NCBI GenBank assembly: GCA_002441445.1
Contig: DJWC01000157.1
Span: forward strand, 10,463 to 60,920
Reading direction: 5' to 3'
Length of the DNA: 50,458 bases
Source of the DNA: Pusillimonas sp. UBA6240
GTDB taxonomy: Bacteria; Pseudomonadota; Gammaproteobacteria; Burkholderiales; Burkholderiaceae_B
Below the pieces are notes generated by a model, which did not search any database, was not told the DNA's origin, and saw nothing but the letters and a program-made list of their open reading frames with translations. The position numbers and the translations under genes were made by a program. Shown here one piece after another: positions 22,432-31,536 of this stretch; position 1 is the stretch's first letter; every line of letters starts with the position of its first letter.

Positions 22432-24522
22432 TCATGATGCGCCGGCGAGTACGACCACGCCATCCGCCGCCCGTACGCCTTGACTCGCCGGCAGCACGAA
22501 CAGCGGGTTGATCTCGGCTTCGACCAAGCGATCACCGAGCTGCGCCGTCATCTGCGAGAATGCCACGATGGCGGAAACCAGCGCATCCACGTCGGCCTTG
22601 GGCCGCCCGCGAAAGCCGTCGAGCAGCGGCCAGGCCTTCAATTCGCGCACCATCTCGACCGCCTCTTCGCGGCCGAGGCCTCCCGCGGACGGCAGCAGCC
22701 GCATCGTAGTGTCCCTGAACAGTTCAGCCGTAATGCCGCCCATGCCCAGCAGGATCGCCGTGCCTAGCGGATCGCGGTACATGCCCAGGATCAGCTCCGT
22801 GCCGCCGAGCACCATCTCCTGCACAAGAAAGCCTAGCGGCACGATACCGGTTCTGGTCTGCACCTCCGCCTTCATCGCCGTCAAGCGCGCGCCGACTTGC
22901 TCGGGCGCAAGGCCGACGGCGACGCCGCCCACGTCGCTCTTGTGCGTGATTTCGCCTGAAAGAATCTTGAGCACGACATGGCCGCCGAAAGCGCGCGCCG
23001 CCTGCTCGGCGTCGGCCGGCGTCGCCACCATGGCCTCGCCCACGCTGGGCACGCCGAAGCGCGCGAAGAGCTGCTTGGCCTGGGCTTCGTCGAGCGAGCC
23101 GGCCGGCAGGCCGGCCACGTCGACTGGCGCAGCCGGCGCGGAGCGCGCGGGCGCCCGCCAACGAGCGCTCTGCAGCATGCCGGCCAGCGCAACAGTACAG
23201 CTCTCGGCGTCCGGGAAGGCGGGGACGCCGCGCTGCGTCAGCAAGGCGACGACTTCTGGTGCGTGCGGGCTGACATAGGCGATCACCGGCTTGTCGCTTT
23301 CCGGCAGGCAATCCAGAATGGCGCCGGCCATCAGCTCAGGCATGGCGAGGCTGGAGGAACCGACAATGATCGTAAGTGCGTCGTAGCTGGGGCTCGCCAG
23401 CAGCGCACGGATGGCGCCGCGCAATAGGTCCGGCTGCAAACCGGCCAGTGTCACGTCGATCGGGTTGCGGTCCAGCGCGGCGTGGTCTCCGGTCTGCAGG
23501 GCGCGCAGCCGCGCGGCGGTATCGGCGTCGGGCGCCGGCGTGTCGAAGCCCGAAACGCCAAGGCTGTCAGACACCAGCGTGCCGGCGCCGCCGGTCGAGG
23601 TCAGGATCGCGACCCGGTTGCCCCGCAGCATACGGCCGGTGGCCAGCGCAGCGGGGATATCGAGCAGGTCGCCGAATGTCTGTGCGCGGATCACGCCGAC
23701 CTGCTTGAAAAGCGCGTCGTACATGCGGTCAGCCCCCGCCAGCGCGCCGGTGTGCGACACGGCCGCCCTTGCGCCGGCTTCCGAGCGGCCGATCTTGAAC
23801 GCCACGACTGGTTTGCCGGCGCCTGCGGCTTTCAGCGCGGCGGCGCGGAATTTCTCCGGGTTGCGCACGCTTTCGATATAGAGCGCGATGACTTTGGTGG
23901 CCTCGTCGTCGGCCAGGTAATCGACGAAGTCGGCCAGCTCCAGGTCGGCCTCGTTGCTGGTCGAAATCAGCTTGGACAGGCCGATCCCGCGCGGCGCCAC
24001 GCGAGACAGCAAGGAGCCGAGTATGCCGCCGCTTTGCGACACGACGCCGATAGAGCCCGCCAGGAAGCGCTCCATCTCTAGCGCGCCGCTGGCCGAAAGC
24101 ACGATATGGTCGGTCAGGTTCACCAAGCCGATCGTATTGGGCCCAAGGATGCGCATGCTGCCCGCGGCTTCGATGAGCTGGGCCTGCCGCTGCGCGCCGG
24201 CGGCGCCGGTCTCGGTGTAGCCGCTGGCGAGCACGATCGCCGCCGCGGTGCCAAGCTGCGCGAGTTCGTGCACGGCCGAGCAGGCGCGTTCGGCGCCCAA
24301 CAGCACGATGCCCACGTCAGGCACCGAAGGCAACGAGGCGATATTGGGATAGCAAGGCAGGCCGTCGATACTGCCGACGCGCGGGTTGACCGGGTAGACA
24401 TCGCCGGCGAACCCGTGCTTGCGCAGATAGGCGACCGGGCGGCCGGCCGTCTTGTTGCCGTCGGCGGAGGCGCCGACGACGGCCACGCTGCGCGGCTTGA
24501 GGAGGCGGGAAATGGCATCCAT
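22432..24522 (-). CDS. ADP-forming acyl-CoA synthetase (acetate-CoA ligase family), fused alpha-beta
   Basis: 696 aa from the ATG at 24522 (GAGGTG about 8 nt upstream, 5 bp after the crotonase stop). Order: CoA-binding domain (RSVAVVGASADGNKTAGRPV), ligase-CoA domain with phosphohistidine His257 (AAVSHTGALAG), then a C-terminal ATP-grasp domain (LKILSGEITHKSDVGGVAVG, EINPLFV). It makes an acyl-CoA from acid, CoA and ATP with ADP and phosphate as products. In this group, with a crotonase, MmgE/PrpD enzymes and a Bug receptor, it should activate an organic acid for beta-oxidation-like steps. A paralogue of similar layout lies at 41287. Confidence 0.93.
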   Translation of the reverse strand: MDAISRLLKPRSVAVVGASADGNKTAGRPVAYLRKHGFAGDVYPVNPRVGSIDGLPCYPNIASLPSVPDVGIVLLGAERACSAVHELAQLGTAAAIVLASGYTETGAAGAQRQAQLIEAAGSMRILGPNTIGLVNLTDHIVLSASGALEMERFLAGSIGVVSQSGGILGSLLSRVAPRGIGLSKLISTSNEADLELADFVDYLADDEATKVIALYIESVRNPEKFRAAALKAAGAGKPVVAFKIGRSEAGARAAVSHTGALAGADRMYDALFKQVGVIRAQTFGDLLDIPAALATGRMLRGNRVAILTSTGGAGTLVSDSLGVSGFDTPAPDADTAARLRALQTGDHAALDRNPIDVTLAGLQPDLLRGAIRALLASPSYDALTIIVGSSSLAMPELMAGAILDCLPESDKPVIAYVSPHAPEVVALLTQRGVPAFPDAESCTVALAGMLQSARWRAPARSAPAAPVDVAGLPAGSLDEAQAKQLFARFGVPSVGEAMVATPADAEQAARAFGGHVVLKILSGEITHKSDVGGVAVGLAPEQVGARLTAMKAEVQTRTGIVPLGFLVQEMVLGGTELILGMYRDPLGTAILLGMGGITAELFRDTTMRLLPSAGGLGREEAVEMVRELKAWPLLDGFRGRPKADVDALVSAIVAFSQMTAQLGDRLVEAEINPLFVLPASQGVRAADGVVVLAGAS

Positions 24523-24527
24523 GCTTG

Positions 24528-25340
24528 TCACACCTCGCCAGTGCGCGCAGCACCCTTGTCGGCGCTTCCAGCCAGAAAGGCCATCACCGATGCGCAGTGC
24601 TCGGTGCTCGTGTAGCAGATGCCCTGTGCCTGGCTACCCTGCGCGAATACCTGTTCGGCCGGCAGCTCGAAGCTTTGATTGAGTATGGTTTTGCCCAGCG
24701 CCAGCGCGGTTGCCGAGCCCTTGCTCAACTCGGCGGCCCAGGCCTGCGCATCGGCTACCAGCCGCTCGGCGCTGGTCCTGCGATCGACGATGCCCAAATG
24801 CAGTGCCTCTTCGGTATCGACCTTGCGCCCGGTGAAGATCAGCTCCTTCGCCTTCGACAGGCCCACGCGCCGCGGAAGGAAGTACATTCCACCTCCGTCC
24901 GGCACGAGGCCGCGATTGATGTAGGACCAAGTGAAGCTGGCGGCATCGCTGGCAATGATGAAATCGCATGCCAGCGCGGTGTCGGCGCCCAGGCCCGACG
25001 CCGCCCCGTTCACGGCGGCGATGGTAGGCTTGGGCATGGTGTGCAGCAGCGACTGCGTGTAGTGCACGCGTTGCTGGCGGTGCCAGCCGTTGAAGGCGAC
25101 CTCGCCGGCGGGCGCCTTCATGCGCCGCTCCATGCCGGAGACGTCTCCGCCGGCGCAGAACCCCTTTCCGTTGCCGCTGAGCACCAGCGCGCGAATCGTC
25201 TTGTCGGCGCTGACTCGCTCCAGCGCCGCAATGAACTCGCCGCGCATGTCGTCGCTCATGGCGTTGCGCTTCTCCGGGCGATTGAGCAGCAGTGTGGCGA
25301 TGCCGTCGGCGACGCTCAGTTCGATCAGGTTCGTGGTCAT
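24528..25340 (-). CDS. Enoyl-CoA hydratase/isomerase (crotonase superfamily)
   Basis: 270 aa from the ATG at 25340 (MTTNLIELSVADGIATLLLN); the frame is open further upstream but without similarity. Oxyanion hole segments FCAGGDVSG and NGAASGLGADTALACD. The two hydratase glutamates are replaced by Asp120 and Tyr140, while Asp148 in RGLVPDGGG is at the PaaG/isomerase acid position. It may therefore be an isomerase or ring-type crotonase rather than a plain hydratase. First gene of the minus-strand operon, divergent from the IclR regulator, with an operator-like dyad in the gap. Confidence 0.9.
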   Translation of the reverse strand: MTTNLIELSVADGIATLLLNRPEKRNAMSDDMRGEFIAALERVSADKTIRALVLSGNGKGFCAGGDVSGMERRMKAPAGEVAFNGWHRQQRVHYTQSLLHTMPKPTIAAVNGAASGLGADTALACDFIIASDAASFTWSYINRGLVPDGGGMYFLPRRVGLSKAKELIFTGRKVDTEEALHLGIVDRRTSAERLVADAQAWAAELSKGSATALALGKTILNQSFELPAEQVFAQGSQAQGICYTSTEHCASVMAFLAGSADKGAARTGEV

Positions 25341-25418
25341 ATCATGTATCTTCTTGAATCGGCTTGGTCGATGGTAATGCTGCGAGTTTAGGTTCGGCAG
25401 CCGCAATACGCACCCCCT

Positions 25419-25439
25419 GAATTCCAGCAGATGGAAATG
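25419..25439. promoter_or_regulatory. Putative IclR operator 1
   Basis: 21-bp imperfect dyad GAATTCC-AGCAGAT-GGAAATG between the divergent crotonase (start 25340) and iclR-type (start 25484) genes. It matches the perfect dyad at 26474-26494 at 15 of 21 positions, with all differences but two in the centre. Confidence 0.6.
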
Positions 25440-25483
25440 CTGGTAAACTCCGCCATATCCTCCGCCTCTCCTCCATACTGTCC

Positions 25484-26284
25484 ATGCCCTCCACCCCGTC
25501 CCGGACGCCGCGCCGGCAGCATCACGAAAATCCAGTACTGAACCGCTCCCTAGTGCGCGGCGTGGAGATCCTCCGCGCATTCCAGCCGGGTGTGGATCTG
25601 CTCGGCAATGGGGAGATCGCAGAGCGCACCCGGCTGTCGCGCGCCACAGTCAGTCGCCTGACGCAAACGCTGGTCGAATGCGGGCTGCTGGAACATGAGC
25701 CGGGCCGGCGCGCCTACCGGCTGGCCGCGCCAGTGTTGAGCCTCGCGCATGCGATGCGCACGGGGTCGCCCGTGCTGGGCGTGGTCGCTCCGCTAATGCG
25801 GGCGTTGGCCGAGAAGATGCGCATCAACGTGGGGCTGGCGACCGCGGACCGCGATGAGATGGTCTATCTGGAATCGTTTCGCTACAACCGCAAGGTGGCG
25901 CTGCGCAATGTGGTAGCCGGGCAGCGTGTCCCGATGGAGCTCACCTCGCTGGGCCGGGCCCATCTTGCCGTGGTGGATGACGCGCAGCGGAGCGCGCTGT
26001 TCGCGCAGTTTCGGCGGCGGCACTCCGCCGACTGGCACCGCTTGCGCGAGGAAATGGATGCCGCCAAGCGCAATGTCGATACGAAAGGCTACTGTGCAGC
26101 CTCATGGCAGCCGGAAGTCGTCGCTATTGCCGTACCGCTCATCCTGCCGGCGCGGCCCGTCTATGTCTTGAACGTCAGCGTCAGAACCACGGCCAGCATC
26201 TCGGCGACAGAGAAGCAACTGAGCGGGCCTCTGCTCGCGCTGCGCGAGAAAGCGAAGGCCGCGCTGCTGAGCGCCGATGCGTAA
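25484..26284 (+). CDS. IclR-family transcriptional regulator
   Basis: 266 aa. The N-terminal winged HTH (about 20-80) contains NRSLVRGVEILRAFQPG, IAERTRLSRATVSRLTQTL and CGLLEHEPGRRAYRL. The C-terminal effector domain contains VGLATADRDEMVYLESF and NVSVRTT. IclR proteins bind small carboxylate-like effectors. It stands between the minus-strand crotonase-synthetase-lactonase genes and the plus-strand MmgE/PrpD-Bug genes, and similar dyads precede both, so it likely controls both units and itself. No strong ribosome-binding site was seen before the ATG at 25484. Confidence 0.92.
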   Translation: MPSTPSRTPRRQHHENPVLNRSLVRGVEILRAFQPGVDLLGNGEIAERTRLSRATVSRLTQTLVECGLLEHEPGRRAYRLAAPVLSLAHAMRTGSPVLGVVAPLMRALAEKMRINVGLATADRDEMVYLESFRYNRKVALRNVVAGQRVPMELTSLGRAHLAVVDDAQRSALFAQFRRRHSADWHRLREEMDAAKRNVDTKGYCAASWQPEVVAIAVPLILPARPVYVLNVSVRTTASISATEKQLSGPLLALREKAKAALLSADA

Positions 26285-26473
26285 GAGGTAAAAGGCGTCA
26301 ATCCACCCTGGCCGAACCACCGTCGAAAGAGACAAGGCGGCTTGTTGCCTTGGTCGAGTTCAAACCTTGCCGAGCAGGCCGGCTCGGAGACCATTAGGAC
26401 GATCCGATTCCGCGCCCGAACAAGGGTTCAAGCACTGCGCGCGGCCGGCATGGCTTGCGCTCAAAGGTCCGAT

Positions 26474-26494
26474 GATTTCCATTGCATGGAAATC
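26474..26494. promoter_or_regulatory. Putative IclR operator 2
   Basis: Perfect inverted repeat GATTTCCAT-TGC-ATGGAAATC (9-bp arms). It ends 5 bp before the -35 of the putative promoter for the MmgE/PrpD-Bug operon. Half-site ATGGAAAT is shared with the dyad at 25419-25439. Confidence 0.7.
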
Positions 26495-26499
26495 GCCAG

Positions 26500-26528
26500 T
26501 TGACGGGAAATCGGCCCGGCCCCATTCT
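26500..26528 (+). promoter_or_regulatory. Putative promoter of the MmgE/PrpD-Bug operon
   Basis: TTGACG (26500-26505), 17-nt spacer, CATTCT (26523-26528). The -35 is good (5 of 6) and the -10 weak (3 of 6), as is common for an activated promoter. The start codon at 26633 is about 100 bp downstream. Confidence 0.4.
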
Positions 26529-26632
26529 TCGTAGCGTGATTGGACGGCTACGGTGCGACTACAGCCAACGGCAAGCGCCCCGCTTTCACGAAAGATGATT
26601 CACACATACCGAAAGAACCGAAGAGAATACCC

Positions 26633-28000
26633 ATGGACCATGCACTCGAACAGATCACCGACTTCGTTGCCAGCGTACGGCCCGAGGACGTCCCCGACCA
26701 CGTGGTCGAGCACGTGACCGGCATCCTCGTGGACTCCATCGCCTGCGCGATGGCGGCGCGAGAGTGTCCCGGCGCCCTCGCGGCGGCGGCTGTCCCTGAT
26801 CTTCCACGCGGCGCGGCCGGCACAGTCATCGGCAGCTCCGCTGTCGCCACGCTGGGCATGGCGGCGTTCTGGAACACCGCGATGATCCGCTACCTCGACT
26901 ACAACGACACCTTCACCGGCGGACACCCCAGCGACATCCTGGGCGCGCTCATCGCCGTGGCCGGCTCACGCCGACTGCCCGGACGCACGCTGCTGAGCGG
27001 CATAGCGGTCGCCTATGAAGTGTTCCATCGCATCTCGCTGCGGCACAGGTCCTACCGCAAGGACCACGGCGCGCTGGTCGACTACCTCTCGGTCGACCAA
27101 GGTTTTGCTGTCGCGATCGCAACGGCGGCTGGTATTGCGCATATGCTGGGGTACGGCCGCGACCAGGTCCGCACGGCGGTGTCGCTGGCGGCGACCAACG
27201 GGCTGCCGCTGCGGGCGAGCCGCGCCGGCGAGCTCTCTCATTACAAGGGCGTGGCCACCGCCGTGAGCGCCCGGCAGGCCGTCTTCGCCTGCCAGCTCGC
27301 CGAACATGGCCTGACCGGCCCCTCGGATCCTTTCGAGGGTCGACACGGATTCATTGAGATCATGGAAGGCAAGGCGGGCCCGATGAAGCTCGAGCCATTC
27401 GGCGAGTGGGCCTTGCTGCGTTCCGGCCTGAAGTATTTTCCGGCGACGGCCAATTGCCAGATCGGCATCTGGGCCGCCCTGAAGCTGCGCGAGGGACTGG
27501 ACCTCGGGCAGGTTCGCGAGGTGGTGCTGCATACCTCGCGCTTTCTGCGGCACGAGTCCGGCAGCGAACCCGCCAAGTGGGCGCCCACGACGCGCGAGAC
27601 GGCCGACCACAGCCTGCCCTATGTCGTCGCGGTTGCGCTGCTGGACGGAGGGGTGACCCTGGCGTCATACACCGACGAGATGTTGTCCAGCCCGGCGATG
27701 CGCGCGCTGATGCAGAAGATCACCGTGGTGGTGGACGAGAAGATCGAGGCGGAATGGCCCGGCACGATCCAGATCCGCGCGACAGTGGCACTGGCCGACG
27801 GCACCACCCGGGAGGTGCATGCCCGCGACCCGAAGGGTACCTATCGGAACCCGATGAACCGAGAAGACATCAAGGTCAAATTCCGCCAGCTGGTGAGCCC
27901 GGTCCTGGGCTCCGATACGGACCGCGTCTTCGATCTTGCCTGGGCCATCGCCGACAGCGACGACTGCGCCAAGGTCTTCGAACAACTGGTGACCGAGTAA
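26633..28000 (+). CDS. MmgE/PrpD-family protein, subtype a
   Basis: 455 aa from the ATG at 26633 (GAAGAG about 8 nt upstream). The family includes 2-methylcitrate dehydratase (PrpD) and cis-aconitate decarboxylase. Visible core: YLDYNDTFTGGHPSD (88-101) with Asp89, Asp92 and His98 in the active-site loop, TNGLPLRASRAGELSHYKG and TRETADHSLPYVVAVAL. The all-helical N-terminal part (LVDSIACAMAARE) is normal. Soluble, cytoplasmic. It is followed 3 bp later by a second, different MmgE/PrpD gene. The closest relative in this window is at 33057. Substrate unknown; dehydration or decarboxylation of a di- or tricarboxylate is expected. Confidence 0.9.
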   Translation: MDHALEQITDFVASVRPEDVPDHVVEHVTGILVDSIACAMAARECPGALAAAAVPDLPRGAAGTVIGSSAVATLGMAAFWNTAMIRYLDYNDTFTGGHPSDILGALIAVAGSRRLPGRTLLSGIAVAYEVFHRISLRHRSYRKDHGALVDYLSVDQGFAVAIATAAGIAHMLGYGRDQVRTAVSLAATNGLPLRASRAGELSHYKGVATAVSARQAVFACQLAEHGLTGPSDPFEGRHGFIEIMEGKAGPMKLEPFGEWALLRSGLKYFPATANCQIGIWAALKLREGLDLGQVREVVLHTSRFLRHESGSEPAKWAPTTRETADHSLPYVVAVALLDGGVTLASYTDEMLSSPAMRALMQKITVVVDEKIEAEWPGTIQIRATVALADGTTREVHARDPKGTYRNPMNREDIKVKFRQLVSPVLGSDTDRVFDLAWAIADSDDCAKVFEQLVTE

Positions 28001-28003
28001 ACG

Positions 28004-29425
28004 ATGCCCTACGATCACGACCTACCCGTCACCCGCGCTCTTGCGGAGTACATCGCCGGGGCCGATCTCAAGACGCTGCCATCCGCAGCAATCGAGGCGG
28101 CCAAAGTGGCGATACTCGACGGCCTCGGCTGCCTGGCCGCCGGCAGCCTCGAGCCGGCGCCCAGCATCGCCCGAGCGGCGCTGGGTGATCAACCATCCGG
28201 ATCCTGCACAGTAATCGGAACGACCGTCCCGGCGAGCCCCGCGACGGCGGCCTTGCTGAATGGGATTGCGCTGCACGCGCTGGACTTCGAAGTGCAGGGC
28301 ATGCCGCCGGCCCACGGGACATCCTCGATCCTACCCGGCGTGCTTGCGCTCTCCGAGCGTTATGGCGTGGCGCCCGGCCGGGCCGTGCTGGCATTCGTCA
28401 TCGGCTGGCAGGTCCAGCAGCGGATGCGCACAGCCGCGCGAGACAGCGGCTTCCGCGGCTTCCATCCGCCAGGCGTCGTTGGCCCGCTCTCCGCGGCAGC
28501 GGCGTGCGCGGTGGTCCTGGGCTTATCCGCCGACCAGGTGGCGGGCGCAATCGGCCTGGCCGCTTCGCGCACCGGCGGGCTGTTCGCAAACAACGGCACC
28601 ATGGCCAAACCGACGCACCCCGGCAACGCCGCACGCGCGGGGGTCGAATCGGCCCTGCTGGCCGCTGGCGGGATGTCGGGGAACAAGCGAATCCTCGAGA
28701 TGCCTGGAGGGCACTTCGAGACATTCTTCGATGATCGGTTCCGCCCGGCGGAGGTTCTCGGCGGACTGGAAAAGTACGCGATCATCGACCCGGGTTTCAC
28801 GATCAAACGATACCCAGCCGAGATCTACATGCAATGGGTCATCGAAGCCTGCCGGCAACTGCGCCAGAAGCCCGGGTTCGATCTGGACGCCGCGGCCGAG
28901 GTGATCGTTGAACCGCCCGTGTTCCGGGCCGCGCTCTCGCGGCCCCGGCCGGTCTCGGGCCTGGACGGCAAGTTCAGCTACGAGTACGCCGCAGCGGTCG
29001 GCCTCAGCCAGGACGAAGTGATCATCGCGAGCTTCGACGACGAGACTGCGTTCAGCGATCCCGTCCAGCGTCTATTGCCGCGGGTGCGCCTGGTTCACAA
29101 TCCCGACATTCCGCAGACTCTCGACGCAATGTGGGCGCGGGTGACCTTGAAGCTGGCGGATGGCACCGAGCTGGCCGCGCGGTGCGATCGGTTCCCCGGC
29201 TGCCCCGAGCGGCCCATGACTCGCGAGCAGCGCCACCGCAAGGTCGTCGACTGCCTGACGACCGGCGGCCTTGCGGTCAGCGAGGCGCATGGCCTGATCG
29301 CGCAGGTGGAGCGCCTCGAGACCCTGCCGTCCTGGGGTCCGATCCTGGAACTGCTCTCCCGCGCCGGCCATCCCGATCCCCGGCCGCATGAGCCAGCCGC
29401 CGCCGGCATGAAAAGGCGCGCTTAG
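28004..29425 (+). CDS. MmgE/PrpD-family protein, subtype b
   Basis: 473 aa. Family landmarks: LDGLGCLAAGS, HALDFEVQGMPPAHGTS (91-107; Asp94, His104), FHPPGVVGPLSAAAA (His154), GTMAKPTHPGNAARAG (Lys202, His205) and DGKFSYEYAAAV. It differs from the gene just upstream and is closer in layout to the one at 43503, but the loop usually reading DDTxxxxHPS is altered here. It starts 3 bp after the upstream stop, so the two are co-translated. The two proteins may act in sequence or form a mixed dimer, since this fold dimerises. Confidence 0.9.
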   Translation: MPYDHDLPVTRALAEYIAGADLKTLPSAAIEAAKVAILDGLGCLAAGSLEPAPSIARAALGDQPSGSCTVIGTTVPASPATAALLNGIALHALDFEVQGMPPAHGTSSILPGVLALSERYGVAPGRAVLAFVIGWQVQQRMRTAARDSGFRGFHPPGVVGPLSAAAACAVVLGLSADQVAGAIGLAASRTGGLFANNGTMAKPTHPGNAARAGVESALLAAGGMSGNKRILEMPGGHFETFFDDRFRPAEVLGGLEKYAIIDPGFTIKRYPAEIYMQWVIEACRQLRQKPGFDLDAAAEVIVEPPVFRAALSRPRPVSGLDGKFSYEYAAAVGLSQDEVIIASFDDETAFSDPVQRLLPRVRLVHNPDIPQTLDAMWARVTLKLADGTELAARCDRFPGCPERPMTREQRHRKVVDCLTTGGLAVSEAHGLIAQVERLETLPSWGPILELLSRAGHPDPRPHEPAAAGMKRRA

Positions 29426-29473
29426 TGCCGACGCACGCCGCGCGACAGACTGATACCAACCTTGGAGGCTCCT

Positions 29474-30439
29474 ATGAAACTGTTCAGTTCTTTCATTCTT
29501 ATTCTGGCCTGCCTGACCGGCGGCATCGCCGTCGCCCAGGACTATCCGGCCAAGCCGATACGCATGCTTATCCCTGCGGCGCCCGGCGGCGGCGTGGACT
29601 CGGCCGGCCGCATCATCGCCATGCACTTGTCCGAGACGCTGGGCCAACCGGTGGTGGCGGAAAATATGGTCGGCGCCGGGACGATGCTTGCATCCGAAGC
29701 GCTTGCCCGATCGCAGCCGGACGGCTACACCATCCTGATGGCCACCAGCAGCCACATCGTCAACGCGGCGGTGCGCAAGATCCGGCGATACGATGCTATT
29801 CACGACTTCGCCGCGGTATCCCTGGTCGGCTCCACGCCTGACTTGCTGGCAGTGAACGCGCAGTCCAGCATCGAGTCGGTCGCCGGCCTGATCGAGGCCG
29901 CAAAGAAGGAGCCCGGCAAGTTGACCTTCGGCTCGTCCGGTCTCGGCACCCTGTCGCAACTGGAGCCCGAACTGCTCAAGGACGAGGCCGGCATCAATAT
30001 GCTGGGCGTGCCCTATCGCGGCGGCGTCCCGGCCGTCATGGCATTGATAGGCAAGCAGATCGACACGCTGTTTCTAGGTGTGGTGGCGCTCGCGCCCCAG
30101 ATCGAGGCGGGCAAGCTTCGGCCGATCGCGGTCACCAGCAAGGCCCGCTTGCCCAGGTTCCCGGACGTGCCCACCATGGCCGAGTCGGGCTTCCCCGACT
30201 GGGACACAGGCACTTGGTACGGGGTGCTGGTGCCGGCCAAGACGCCGCCGGCCATCGTCGCGACCCTCAACAAACACATCAACGATGCGCTCGAGCTGCC
30301 GGCAATACGCGACCAATTGACAGCCGCCGGCATCGAGCCGAAGGCGACGACGGCCGAGCAGTTCTCCGCGCTCATGAAAACGGACCTCGCGCACTGGCAG
30401 AAGGTGGTGGAGAAGCTGCCTGAATTGAAGATCGATTAG
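29474..30439 (+). CDS. Bug/TTT-family periplasmic solute receptor
   Basis: 321 aa from the ATG at 29474 (GGAGG 6 nt upstream; an in-frame TTG at 29462 is not needed). Signal peptide MKLFSSFILILACLTGGIAV then AQ/DYPAKP. Signatures: APGGGVDSAGRII, AENMVGAGTMLASEALA (less canonical than in the other copies) and QPDGYTILM. It is 48 bp after the MmgE/PrpD pair, hence likely in the same IclR-controlled transcript, and should bind the carboxylate degraded by that pathway. Confidence 0.92.
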   Translation: MKLFSSFILILACLTGGIAVAQDYPAKPIRMLIPAAPGGGVDSAGRIIAMHLSETLGQPVVAENMVGAGTMLASEALARSQPDGYTILMATSSHIVNAAVRKIRRYDAIHDFAAVSLVGSTPDLLAVNAQSSIESVAGLIEAAKKEPGKLTFGSSGLGTLSQLEPELLKDEAGINMLGVPYRGGVPAVMALIGKQIDTLFLGVVALAPQIEAGKLRPIAVTSKARLPRFPDVPTMAESGFPDWDTGTWYGVLVPAKTPPAIVATLNKHINDALELPAIRDQLTAAGIEPKATTAEQFSALMKTDLAHWQKVVEKLPELKID

Positions 30440-30504
30440 CCCGGATTCACAACACAAGCAAGACTTTGCCCAAAAAAGCAACCCACCCATCGAGGAGACA
30501 CTTC

Positions 30505-31500
30505 ATGCATGACGTATATCAGTTCCTGTGCCGGATCCGTATCGCCGCCCTTGCCAGCCTGTTTTTTGCTCTTTCTTTTGTCGCCCCGCACGCCCAGGCG
30601 CAAGAGCCGCATTGGCCCAGCAAGCCTGTACGGGTGGTGGTAGGTTTCGAGCCGGGAGGAACGGCCGATACCTTGGCCCGCTCGGTGTCGAATCTTCTCT
30701 CCAAAGAACTCAACCAAACTTTCATCGTCGAAAACCGCCCAGGGGCCGGGGCGAACATCGCAACGAATTTAGTGGTGAATTCGGCACCCGATGGCTACAC
30801 GCTTATTTTTAATACCGTGGGGCCGGTCGCCGTCAACCCGACGCTCTACAAAAACTTGCCTTATGACACTTTGACCGACCTGGTCCCAATCGTACAAGTG
30901 GCCAATGTTCCAAACGTGCTGGTGGTGCCCGCATCCCTGCCCCTGAAGAACGTAGAGGAATTCATCGCGCATCTAAAGGCCAACCCGGGGAAACTGAACT
31001 ATGGAAGCACGGGCGTGGGTACCGCCGGGCACTTGACTGCTGTCATGCTGCTTGGACGCAGCGGCGCCCAAGCCACGCATATCCCCTATAACAGTTCCAA
31101 TGTGATAACAGATCTGGTGGCCGGGCGAATTCAGTTCATGCTGGCCACCATTCCTTCCGTCATTCAACTGGTGCGCAATGGGAAGCTGCGCGCCTTGGCG
31201 GTTACCAGCGAGAAACGATCCCGTTCGCTTCCCGACATCCCTACGTTGGCGGACAGCGGCTATCCAGGTTTTCAAGCAGGCGCCTGGCTCGGGTTCTTCG
31301 CGCCCAAGGGTACGCCGACAGAAGTAGTGCAGAAGCTCAACCGCAGCGTGAACCTCGTTTTACCGCAATTGGAAGCGCAGATGCTGGCAGCAGGGGCGGA
31401 GCCCGTCGGGGGGAGTCCTGAGGACTTCAAAACCTTCGTACACAGCGAATTCGTGAAATGGAAAGCGATCGTTCAGGAGTCGGGCGCTTCGGCGCATTAG
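30505..31500 (+). CDS. Bug/TTT-family periplasmic solute receptor
   Basis: 331 aa from the ATG at 30505 (GAGGAG about 7 nt upstream). N-terminal signal segment IRIAALASLFFALSFVAPHA, cleavage near AQAQ/EPHWP. Signatures: FEPGGTADTLARSV, VENRPGAGANIATNL and APDGYTLIF. It is adjacent to but distinct in sequence from the Bug gene ending at 30439. It is followed after 36 bp by an amidase gene, which suggests capture of an amide or of the acid released from it. Confidence 0.93.
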   Translation: MHDVYQFLCRIRIAALASLFFALSFVAPHAQAQEPHWPSKPVRVVVGFEPGGTADTLARSVSNLLSKELNQTFIVENRPGAGANIATNLVVNSAPDGYTLIFNTVGPVAVNPTLYKNLPYDTLTDLVPIVQVANVPNVLVVPASLPLKNVEEFIAHLKANPGKLNYGSTGVGTAGHLTAVMLLGRSGAQATHIPYNSSNVITDLVAGRIQFMLATIPSVIQLVRNGKLRALAVTSEKRSRSLPDIPTLADSGYPGFQAGAWLGFFAPKGTPTEVVQKLNRSVNLVLPQLEAQMLAAGAEPVGGSPEDFKTFVHSEFVKWKAIVQESGASAH

Positions 31501-31536
31501 CACGCCCGCCCATGAATGGACCGCGTTGGAAACGCC

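Larger units (their letters stand above)
26285..26632. other. Regulatory gap between the IclR gene and the MmgE/PrpD operon
   Basis: 348 bp without a gene. It contains a perfect dyad at 26474-26494 and a plausible promoter at 26500-26528. Nothing recognisable lies in 26285-26470. Confidence 0.6.

Noticed and set aside
29462..31500. Two adjacent Bug genes as a recent tandem duplication
   Set aside because: Their ligand loops, signal peptides and overall sequences differ strongly (APGGGVDSAGR against EPGGTADTLAR), so they were probably brought together, not duplicated in place.
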